Below are positions 6,083 to 11,647 of a DNA stretch of 11,647 nt, piece after piece. The stretch spans positions 23,820-35,466 of the forward strand of contig DAHU01000033.1 in NCBI GenBank assembly GCA_002495945.1. The letters are read 5' to 3'. Source of the stretch: Euryarchaeota archaeon UBA13. Its GTDB lineage: Archaea > Thermoplasmatota > Poseidoniia > Poseidoniales > Poseidoniaceae. Under the pieces are notes generated by a model. The model was not told the DNA's origin. It saw only the letters and a program-made list of their open reading frames with translations, and ran no database searches. The translations under genes and the position numbers were made by a program. How positions within the stretch are numbered: the stretch's first letter is position 1; every line of letters starts with the position of its first letter.

Positions 6083-6155
6083 TCGAACAAAGTTTTTCAA
6101 GAGAATCGGATAGTAGTCTTTTCAAAGGAAATCCTTGACGCAGGTATTGATTGGC

Positions 6156-6914
6156 ATGACAGACCACGAGTTCAAAGGCTACGCACTGGTTCTCAAGAGC
6201 GGGGCCGATCCAACCACTGGCGGTATTGCAATTGCTGGATTTACCACTGCCGGCATGGTCGGAGTTATCGCCGCATCACACATCATTAGAACACTCCATC
6301 TTAATCAATTAGGCACCGTTCTCAATGCTGATTTCCCGGCCGTAGCACTAATTCAAGATGAGGTGCCAAAACATCCAGTACGAGTCTATCAGGGCCCTGG
6401 AATCGGAGTTTTTACCTCGGAGATTAAATTCCAAGATAAGCAAGACATAATGTTTGCATCAACAGTATTGGAGTGGTATACCAAAGGCGGATTTGATAAA
6501 CTGATAATCATTGATGGGATTGTATCGCCTGAAAAACAACTCAATCAAGGAGAGTTATACGGGGTAGGGTCGTCAGAAAAAGCACGTAATGATTTGAAGA
6601 ATGCAGGTATTGAACCAATCCAGCAAGGCATAGTTGCTGGCATAACGGGTTTTCTATTAGGAGAGGGCGATAGACTTGGCATCGATGTAACGGCCCTCCT
6701 CGCGGAAGCAAGCCCAATGTATCCGGATGCTCGTGCAGCAGCATTGGCAATCGAAGCAGTTTGTGATTTAACTGGGCTTGATATTCCTTTAACTGAGTTA
6801 CTAGAAAACGCTCGTGAAATAGAGAATAGTGTTCGCGAAGTCTTTGAGAAATCCATGACAATGTTGCCGGGGCCTGAACAAAGTGAGGACTTCAACGATC
6901 CATCATTTGGCTAA
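6156..6914 (+). CDS. PAC2-family proteasome assembly chaperone homologue
   Basis: 252 residues from ATG at 6156. The body matches archaeal PAC2-family proteins (PbaA/PbaB type): the N-terminal GFTTAGMVGVIAASHII, the strand-turn block LGTVLNADFPAVALIQDEVP, and VRVYQGPGIGVFTSE. The middle segment LIIIDGIVSPEK and the glycine-rich stretch GIVAGITGFLLGEG followed by ALLAEASPMYPDARAAALAIEAV are also typical. In archaea these proteins help assemble the 20S proteasome core, although some members act in other complexes. The Met-Thr-Asp start is preferred for its fit to the family length, but TTG at 6135 has a better ribosome binding site (AAAGGA, 5 bases away) and would add 7 residues. It is divergent from the winged-helix gene and ends exactly where trm1 ends. 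Confidence 0.88.
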   Translation: MTDHEFKGYALVLKSGADPTTGGIAIAGFTTAGMVGVIAASHIIRTLHLNQLGTVLNADFPAVALIQDEVPKHPVRVYQGPGIGVFTSEIKFQDKQDIMFASTVLEWYTKGGFDKLIIIDGIVSPEKQLNQGELYGVGSSEKARNDLKNAGIEPIQQGIVAGITGFLLGEGDRLGIDVTALLAEASPMYPDARAAALAIEAVCDLTGLDIPLTELLENAREIENSVREVFEKSMTMLPGPEQSEDFNDPSFG

Positions 6915-8258
6915 CTATGAGTGGTATTCTCTAACAACAGATAGCACGGTTTCAAAGTCTGCATCTGTGACAAACATAGGGTCCATGTCGGGATAGCGCG
7001 CAGCGCTATGACCCAGTTTGGTTAAATCATTGAGTAAATCATCCATTTTTGGTGGCCCTCTTGTTCCAGCTAGTCTTGGCATGGCATTCAAACTTAGGAG
7101 TAGATGTTGACGACTTAACAGGTCAGCAGCATCAGAGATATGCTTGACGCTGCGTACCATTTCACGTGCAGCGTATTCAGCATCCTTGTCATCCCATACC
7201 AAGCCTCTATCGATTAATTCTGCAAGTTCAGCTTCGTTTGGCAGGCATGTTGCGAGAGCATTTTCTTCAGTCATTCTGCCAGCGATATCTCTGTTCATCA
7301 GCGGTCCAATCCACATCGGTCCACTGGTATGCTCCATTTGTTCAGCACTTGGATATTTGATGAATTCATACGGCAGGGATTTGCCTCTTAGGCGATAACC
7401 AATATTTTCTTGAAATGCAGATGCCTCTTCTTTTGAAGTTTTAATCATCACACTCACTCTTACGTGATGCCCATCAAAGAGTGCCAGAATAGGTTTCATC
7501 ACTCGGTCATGCATTGCAGCAACCTTGGCGATAAGCCCTAACAGTACTCGAACTGCGTCATCATGCGCATAATCATCGACGATGCCTTGGGAATCATACC
7601 GTCGTTTTTGTGAACTAAGCGAAGAGCCAGTTAGCGCAGCGGTATCCGTTGCAGTAACCTCGAGCACCCCAGTTCTTGCTAGACTTTGTATGGCTGAGTC
7701 GATGAATGTGACCGGCGAGCCGAATGGGTCGATGTCAATCCATTGATACGATGCATCTGCCATGGCTAGCTTTGCATCCATTTTTTGGAAGAAAATCCCA
7801 CTAACTGCCTCTCGCTGAGCCATTGAACCATATCGGTCAAAATTCATATCGATATTTTCGGTATATTTCGGGAGATTGTCTTGGTGGGATTTTGCCGCCC
7901 ACATGAGGGCGAATTCATTCAAGTCGTTTCCAGTAATTCGTAATCTATTTTGTAGTTCATCAGGTATTTCATTACGCCACCTGCGAATTCTTACTCCAGT
8001 TGAGCACATTGCATCGAATGCTCTTATCGGCTTTTCTGCTGGTGTAAGCCAGTTGTTCTCAAGCGCATCTTTCAGTAACAAAACCGATCGAGTTCTTGCC
8101 GGAGCCATCGCTGGGTTGAGAAATCCTCCTCCAGTCTTTTTCGCCGGTCCACGAGGCATGTGTGATGGGCGCTCTTGCTCAGGCTGCAAATGAACAATAG
8201 TTTTACCTTCAAGCCATAGATTGCCTGGCCAACCATTTGGAGAATCAGAAAAATCCAT
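6915..8258 (-). CDS. trm1: tRNA (guanine26-N2)-dimethyltransferase Trm1
   Basis: 447 residues, somewhat longer than many archaeal Trm1 proteins. It transfers two methyl groups from S-adenosylmethionine to N2 of G26 in tRNA. Recognisable elements are the N-terminal EGKTIVHL and FLNPAMAPARTRSV (46-59), a Rossmann SAM motif AMCSTGVRIRR (83-93), the acidic TGNDLNE (109-115), the Trm1 catalytic-region signature DIDPFGSP (175-182) and VTATDTAALTG (201-211). The C-terminal half matches the family's tRNA-binding domain in length. The ATG at 8258 is kept because the conserved EGK segment begins only 16 residues later, ruling out the Met at residue 34. No Cys-rich zinc motif is obvious. It is divergent from the membrane protein at 8339 and converges with PAC2 without a spacer. 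Confidence 0.95.
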   Translation of the reverse strand: MDFSDSPNGWPGNLWLEGKTIVHLQPEQERPSHMPRGPAKKTGGGFLNPAMAPARTRSVLLLKDALENNWLTPAEKPIRAFDAMCSTGVRIRRWRNEIPDELQNRLRITGNDLNEFALMWAAKSHQDNLPKYTENIDMNFDRYGSMAQREAVSGIFFQKMDAKLAMADASYQWIDIDPFGSPVTFIDSAIQSLARTGVLEVTATDTAALTGSSLSSQKRRYDSQGIVDDYAHDDAVRVLLGLIAKVAAMHDRVMKPILALFDGHHVRVSVMIKTSKEEASAFQENIGYRLRGKSLPYEFIKYPSAEQMEHTSGPMWIGPLMNRDIAGRMTEENALATCLPNEAELAELIDRGLVWDDKDAEYAAREMVRSVKHISDAADLLSRQHLLLSLNAMPRLAGTRGPPKMDDLLNDLTKLGHSAARYPDMDPMFVTDADFETVLSVVREYHS

Positions 8259-8311
8259 AGGCGACCATTCTTATCCAACAGTCAATCATTCATCAATTCT
8301 CTCAAAGCAAT

Positions 8312-8319
8312 TTTAGATA
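8312..8319 (+). promoter_or_regulatory. TATA-like element upstream of the membrane protein / guaA operon
   Basis: TTTAGATA matches the archaeal consensus TTTAWATA at 7 of 8 positions and is centred about 23 bases before the ATG at 8339. With no Shine-Dalgarno sequence present, a leaderless or near-leaderless transcript would fit. Confidence 0.35.
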
Positions 8320-8338
8320 TTCAGTTTGAGCATCAACC

Positions 8339-8731
8339 ATGGCAGACGAGTATAAGCCAATGGGAGTAACGATGGCTAATTTGACAATAGGTTATGGTGT
8401 GCTGTTGATTGTTTGGGGTATTGCAGTATCATTGCTGTCGAATGCCGCCTCAATTACTTCATACATACCAACCATTGTCGGAATACCTATGGCAGTTTCC
8501 GGAATAATGGCCAATGCACAACCACACAAAAAGAAATTATGGATACACATTGCTGTAGTTATCGGCGCAATTTGTGCACTTGGCGGAACGCGATTTTTCA
8601 TGGTAATGTCGAAAGACGATGTTAGCGCTTATGCTAAAGGTTCAATGTTGATGCTATTGATAACGGGGGTAGTTTACACTTATTTTTGCGTTCAATCCTT
8701 CAAACATGCCCGTCGGGCGCGAGCAGAATGA
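8339..8731 (+). CDS. small four-helix membrane protein
   Basis: 130 residues, mostly hydrophobic. Helices are visible at about 15-35, 41-60, 67-88 and 101-120, with a short polar N-terminus, a basic loop between helices 2 and 3 (PHKKK) and a basic C-terminal tail (KHARRARAE), so the positive-inside rule puts both on the cytoplasmic side. I do not recognise the family. The ATG at 8339 has no Shine-Dalgarno sequence. Its TGA stop overlaps the GAGG of the next gene, the GMP synthase amidotransferase, so the two are cotranscribed; nothing suggests a functional link beyond that. Confidence 0.78.
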   Translation: MADEYKPMGVTMANLTIGYGVLLIVWGIAVSLLSNAASITSYIPTIVGIPMAVSGIMANAQPHKKKLWIHIAVVIGAICALGGTRFFMVMSKDDVSAYAKGSMLMLLITGVVYTYFCVQSFKHARRARAE

Positions 8732-8733
8732 GG
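8730..8733 (+). promoter_or_regulatory. Shine-Dalgarno sequence of guaA amidotransferase gene
   Basis: GAGG overlaps the TGA stop (8729-8731) of the membrane protein and lies 7 bases before ATG at 8741. It favours this ATG over the in-frame TTG at 8735. Confidence 0.6.
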
Positions 8734-8740
8734 CTTGGTT

Positions 8741-9337
8741 ATGGCAGAAAAACCTCTAGTCATCGATGTCGTTGATAATGGCGGGCAATGGACTCACAGA
8801 GAATGGCGCATGTTGCGCTATCTGAAAGTAGATACTCAAATTATCGAAAATACAACACCAGTTGAAAATCTGCGTGAACTTGATGGCATCATTCTTTCCG
8901 GTGGTGCGGCAAGGGTTGGTTTAACTGGAGAATTGGGAAATTGCGGAGCTTACTTGGATTTAGAGATTCCAATTCTCGGAATCTGCGCAGGTCATCAATT
9001 TATGGCGCGTCATTACGGTGGCGATGCTAGAGAGTCTCCTATTCCTGAGTTTGGGGCAATGGAGATTAAGTTACAGAATGGCGGTGGAAAAATATTCCAA
9101 GGAACGGCTGAACAGCAGACGGTTTGGGAATCACATAACGACGAAGTCCACATAGTTCCAGATGACTTTTTTATCACTGCAAGCAGCCCATCTTGTAAGG
9201 TTCAAGGTATGGAAAATAAAGCTGGAGATCGATTTGGCCTGCAGTTTCACCCCGAAGTTAACGATTCGGAATACGGCAAAGAGATGTTTGAAAATTTTGT
9301 CGAGATATGTCGTATCAACCGTGATACCAGCAAATAA
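8741..9337 (+). CDS. guaA: GMP synthase, glutamine amidotransferase subunit (stand-alone)
   Basis: 198 residues, a single class I glutamine amidotransferase domain. The nucleophile elbow is GICAGHQ (Cys82), and the other triad members are His170 and Glu172 in FHPEV. The N-terminus VVDNGGQWTHREWRMLRYL and the ILSGGAAR segment match archaeal GuaA(A) rather than other amidotransferases, and the length (family about 190) shows the ATP-pyrophosphatase domain is absent. In archaea that domain is a separate protein; together they convert XMP to GMP, this subunit releasing ammonia from glutamine. The synthetase subunit is not encoded in this window. Translation is coupled to the membrane protein upstream. 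The next gene starts 42 bases later. Confidence 0.93.
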   Translation: MAEKPLVIDVVDNGGQWTHREWRMLRYLKVDTQIIENTTPVENLRELDGIILSGGAARVGLTGELGNCGAYLDLEIPILGICAGHQFMARHYGGDARESPIPEFGAMEIKLQNGGGKIFQGTAEQQTVWESHNDEVHIVPDDFFITASSPSCKVQGMENKAGDRFGLQFHPEVNDSEYGKEMFENFVEICRINRDTSK

Positions 9338-9379
9338 TTTGAAACACGAATATAAAAGTCGAATTAACTAGTAAAGGAC

Positions 9380-10111
9380 ATGGCAGATTCCTTTTTGATA
9401 ATTGGCGGCAGCAGCGATATTGCTCTCGAATTAATCTCAAAATTGCTCGATAGCGGTAATCAAGTTACCATTTTGGCACGGGATGAAAGTCGAGTTGAAT
9501 CCCTAAAACAACTCGGCGTTAACGTGGTAATCGGTGATGGTTTAGTAGAAGATGACATATTGCAAGCAATTGACATTGCTAAACAACAAGGCGAAGGCAG
9601 CATTACTGGTGCAGCTCATCTCATTGGCTCAATTCTTCTTAAACCACCACACGCGCTAAAATTAACTGACTTCGAAGCGGTAATCCAAACCAATCTAACA
9701 AGTGCTTTTCTCTCATTGTCGCTAATCAGCAAGGCAATGCTGCGTAGTGGTGGAGGACGATTAGTATTCACTTCCAGTGTTGCCGGCAGTCTTGGTTTGG
9801 TCAATCATGAAGCGATTGCTGCGGCAAAAGGCGGCATTGAGGCGATGGTTCGTTCCGCTGCTGCCACCTATGCACAACGAAAAATCCGAGTCAATGCGGT
9901 TGCACCAGGTCTAACCGATACGCGACTTGGCGCTACGGTGCTAAAATCCGATGCCGTGCGCGAGGCTGCTGTTTCAATGATTCCAATGAAGCGGATAAAT
10001 GAAGCAGAGGAGGTTGCAACGGCAATCAATTGGCTGTTAACAGGTGCTCCAGATAACTTTACTGGGCAAGTTTTGAATCTTGATGGAGGGATGGCCAATG
10101 TCAGAAATTAG
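9380..10111 (+). CDS. short-chain dehydrogenase/reductase-fold protein lacking the catalytic Tyr
   Basis: 243 residues, typical SDR length. The nucleotide-binding loop reads GGSSDIALEL (9-18), where the last Gly of the usual TGxxxGxG is Ala15. Asn105 (QTNLTSAF) and Ser132/Ser133 (FTSSVAG) fit the SDR tetrad. The active-site segment is HEAIAAAKGG: Lys150 is present, but the residue four before it, normally the catalytic Tyr, is Ile146. The C-terminal IRVNAVAPGL, PMKRINEAEEVA and VLNLDGG blocks are standard for FabG-like SDRs. It may thus use another acid, or bind NAD(P) without classical reduction; Tyr164 (AATYAQR) is nearby in sequence. AAAGGA ahead of the ATG supports the start. The 3' end overlaps the Rieske gene by 14 bases. 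Confidence 0.88.
   Translation: MADSFLIIGGSSDIALELISKLLDSGNQVTILARDESRVESLKQLGVNVVIGDGLVEDDILQAIDIAKQQGEGSITGAAHLIGSILLKPPHALKLTDFEAVIQTNLTSAFLSLSLISKAMLRSGGGRLVFTSSVAGSLGLVNHEAIAAAKGGIEAMVRSAAATYAQRKIRVNAVAPGLTDTRLGATVLKSDAVREAAVSMIPMKRINEAEEVATAINWLLTGAPDNFTGQVLNLDGGMANVRN
10085..10090 (+). promoter_or_regulatory. Shine-Dalgarno sequence of the Rieske gene, inside the SDR gene
   Basis: GGAGGG lies within the last SDR codons, 7 bases before ATG at 10098. It selects this ATG over the in-frame TTG/ATG pair at 10080-10085, which would overlap the site itself. Confidence 0.65.
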
Positions 10112-10472
10112 TCAGGGTCAATGGCGAACTGCTTTGCCGGTACGGAAGTTGAAAAATGGCAAAAAAAAGATGGTAACAATAGGAAAGAAGATGATACTCG
10201 TTGGCATGCATGAAGACAATTACTTTGCTACTGAAGCACTATGTCGTCACATGCGTTGGCCGCTGGCTTGGGGCGCTAAAGTTAGTGATGATTGTATTCG
10301 TTGCCCACTGCACCAGACCACCCACAAAATAGACGATGGGGAATTAGTCGAATGGTCTCCATTCCCTCTATTTCCACCGTATGGTAAAATTGTCGGCAAG
10401 ATGTCTAAACAAAAGGATTTGACTGTCTATGACACAAGAATCAAGGATTCAAACATTGAAGTTTTTTTCTAA
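10098..10472 (+). CDS. Rieske [2Fe-2S] ferredoxin-like protein
   Basis: 124 residues, one Rieske domain. The iron-sulfur ligands are visible as CRH (Cys49, His51) and CPLH (Cys69, His72), giving C-x-H-x17-C-x2-H, the spacing seen in soluble Rieske ferredoxins and oxygenase Rieske domains. A proline-rich loop follows (SPFPLFPPYG), as in that fold. There is no transmembrane anchor, signal peptide or oxygenase catalytic domain, so it is a soluble cytoplasmic electron carrier, or the electron-transfer partner of an enzyme encoded elsewhere. The ATG at 10098 is fixed by GGAGGG 7 bases before it. It overlaps the SDR gene by 14 bases, so the two are translationally coupled and probably work in the same pathway; which pathway cannot be read here. 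Confidence 0.92.
   Translation: MSEISQGQWRTALPVRKLKNGKKKMVTIGKKMILVGMHEDNYFATEALCRHMRWPLAWGAKVSDDCIRCPLHQTTHKIDDGELVEWSPFPLFPPYGKIVGKMSKQKDLTVYDTRIKDSNIEVFF
10462..10468 (+). terminator. T7 tract at the 3' end of the Rieske gene
   Basis: Seven T encode the end of the Rieske protein (Val-Phe-Phe) just before its stop and could act as an oligo-T archaeal terminator for the plus-strand operon. The 32-base convergent gap that follows holds only a weak 4-bp hairpin (CCTT/AAGG, about 10489-10500). Confidence 0.3.
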
Positions 10473-10504
10473 TTTGTTAGATGTAATCCTTCTTGTAAGG
10501 TTAT

Positions 10505-11647
10505 TCAAATCTTTAGATTTGCTTGTCTTGCAAGCATGATAATCTTCATACTGTGTTCTAGCATTGCAGCATTAGCCCATGCTTGATCTAAATCTGCTCC
10601 CACAGCATAGGCACCATTGCCGCGAATCACCACGCATCGCATCCCGCCTTGCTTTAGTGCTTCAGCGACCTGACGCAGATACTCACGTGGATTTTCATCA
10701 TCGGGGTCTACAATGATTACCTTGCCGATATGCTCTTTGCCAATTTCATCAATGGGTTGCATCAAAACCAAATCTTTCTCACAACTTACAGCGGTAGAGT
10801 ATGGACTGTGGCAATGAATAACCGCTGCTGGCCCACCGGTTATTATGCTGGTTGACGCTAACAAAACTTCCAGCACGCGCCAGTCGTTAGGAGCACTTCT
10901 TGGAGGGTCTGAATTCAATTTACCAGCGCATATATCTTGTTCATTCATACGCGGTAATAGTGCACTGTGTTTTGTTGAAATAAGCACATCAAGTCGCTCA
11001 GGGTGAAGCATGGCAATAGTTCCCATAGATGCTTTAATCAATTCTTCTCGATCAAGTTGACGAGCCATTCTTGCTATATCAGCAACTATGTGGGCGCCGA
11101 TTACAAGGTCGTCTTGAATCATTGGCGGCATCGGTGGATTTTCCATCTCTTCAATTATGTCGGCTGCTCCTAACATTGAACTCCTTAACCTCTCGACTTC
11201 AGCAGATAATCTCGCAATCTCGGCTTCTTTGGCGATGATATCTTCATCGCTTTCTTCTTCATTTTGTGACACTGAACTATCGCCGATTTGTGTTTCAGCA
11301 TCTTCGCTTATTTCGGGTACTTCTTCAGTCTCTTCGATAGGTGATACTTCTTCATTTGCCACCGCAATGTCCGCGTCGGTTGCTTCCTGTGTAGCGATTT
11401 CTTCGGTTTTTTCACCTTCATTGATTTCCTTAATTTCTGGTTGTGAATCTATTGGCTCATCCGCAGTTTCTGCTGAATCGGTTTCCAACGTCATTTCGGT
11501 TGGCTGGACTTCTTGCTCCTCAGTTACAGACGGTGGCTTCGCTGGTGGCCCTGATGGAGGTGCTGGTGGCCCCGATGGTGGGCCACTTGGAGGCCCCGAT
11601 GGTGGGCTTGGAGTTTTTGATGGCGGCCCAGAAGGGGGGTTTGGTGG
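10505..11647 (-). CDS. class II aldolase/adducin-fold protein with acidic and proline-rich N-terminal extension, 5' end outside window
   Basis: 380 residues are visible and the frame remains open to the right edge, so the true start lies outside. The order from the N-terminus is: a Pro-Pro-Ser-Gly repeat region (11533-11647), a Glu/Asp-rich segment of about 85 residues, a short coiled coil (around AKEAEIARLSAEVERL), and a complete class II aldolase/adducin domain of about 204 residues. The domain shows the zinc pair in IHCHSPYSTAVS, the family's C-terminal VVIRGNGAYAVG, and a helix DLDQAWANAAMLEHSM. The usual third zinc His of the NHG motif is Asn (codon 10616-10618), and the catalytic Glu of fuculose-phosphate aldolase appears as Asp (APNDW). 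So aldolase activity is uncertain and an adducin-like or altered enzymatic role is possible. ATG at 11494 could be an internal start that omits the repeats. Confidence 0.82.
   Translation of the reverse strand, partial: PPNPPSGPPSKTPSPPSGPPSGPPSGPPAPPSGPPAKPPSVTEEQEVQPTEMTLETDSAETADEPIDSQPEIKEINEGEKTEEIATQEATDADIAVANEEVSPIEETEEVPEISEDAETQIGDSSVSQNEEESDEDIIAKEAEIARLSAEVERLRSSMLGAADIIEEMENPPMPPMIQDDLVIGAHIVADIARMARQLDREELIKASMGTIAMLHPERLDVLISTKHSALLPRMNEQDICAGKLNSDPPRSAPNDWRVLEVLLASTSIITGGPAAVIHCHSPYSTAVSCEKDLVLMQPIDEIGKEHIGKVIIVDPDDENPREYLRQVAEALKQGGMRCVVIRGNGAYAVGADLDQAWANAAMLEHSMKIIMLARQANLKI
11533..11647 (-). repeat. tandem repeats encoding Pro-Pro-Ser-Gly units
   Basis: The minus-strand frame reads repeated SGPP units (PPSGPPSGPPSGPP with PAPPSGPPAKPP at the end). 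At DNA level GGCCCCGATGGTGGGC occurs exactly at 11568-11583 and 11592-11607, a 24-base (8-codon) period. The unit length is a multiple of three, so copy number can change without breaking the frame. It continues to the window edge. Confidence 0.8.

Noticed and set aside
6039..6167. N-terminal extension of the winged-helix protein to 6167
   Set aside because: It would run through the divergent promoter region and the palindrome and overlap the PAC2 start, and ATG at 6038 gives a sensible N-terminus.
10489..10500. Hairpin CCTT/AAGG between the Rieske and aldolase-fold genes
   Set aside because: A four-base stem is too short to call a terminator.
1..11647. CRISPR array, insertion sequence, integrase or attachment site
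   Set aside because: No regularly spaced repeats, terminal inverted repeats, transposase-like or recombinase-like coding sequence was seen. The only tandem repeat is the coding Pro-rich region at the right edge, and the tRNA 3' end shows no nearby integrase or duplicated tRNA fragment.

Overview
The window reads as a densely packed archaeal chromosome segment, most likely from a planktonic euryarchaeon of the Marine Group II / Candidatus Poseidoniales type. This is inferred from gene content, not from a database match. The pointers are an archaeal tRNA m2,2G26 methyltransferase (Trm1), a PAC2-family proteasome assembly chaperone homologue, a stand-alone glutaminase subunit of GMP synthase (the split archaeal arrangement), a good archaeal TATA box in front of a tRNA gene, very acidic proteins, and short intergenic gaps. 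Starts appear to be of two kinds: genes that follow another gene closely carry GAGG-type Shine-Dalgarno sequences overlapping the upstream stop codon, whereas first genes often lack one and may be leaderless. I see no IS element, integrase, CRISPR array or rRNA.

Layout. Positions 1-584 (minus) hold a DEDDh 3'-5' exonuclease cut by the left edge. From 673 to 3768 (plus) come a small acidic protein, a PKD-domain lipoprotein, two small unknown proteins (the second basic and winged-helix-like) and a HAD-IB phosphatase. A tRNA-Arg(GCG) lies on the minus strand at 3820-3896 with its own TATA box. A hotdog thioesterase and a four-helix membrane protein follow (3991-5074, plus), translationally coupled.

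Positions 5079-6038 (minus) encode a winged-helix regulator followed by a pentapeptide-repeat protein. The regulator is divergent from the PAC2 chaperone gene (6156-6914, plus), and a perfect 14-bp palindrome lies in the gap between them. The PAC2 gene abuts trm1 (6915-8258, minus) tail to tail with no spacer. Divergent from trm1 are a small membrane protein and the coupled GMP synthase amidotransferase (8339-9337), then an SDR-fold protein overlapping a Rieske ferredoxin-like gene (9380-10472). The right end (10505-11647, minus) is a class II aldolase/adducin-fold domain on a long acidic and proline-rich N-terminal extension, which stays open at the window edge.

Much of this is informational or housekeeping (tRNA, tRNA modification, proteasome assembly, GMP synthesis, exonuclease). 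The parts that merit attention are the regulator/pentapeptide pair with its palindrome, the SDR protein that lacks the catalytic tyrosine and is coupled to a Rieske protein, and the aldolase-fold protein with an altered metal site and repetitive N-terminus. No clear novel multi-gene system (defence, mobile or biosynthetic) is evident.
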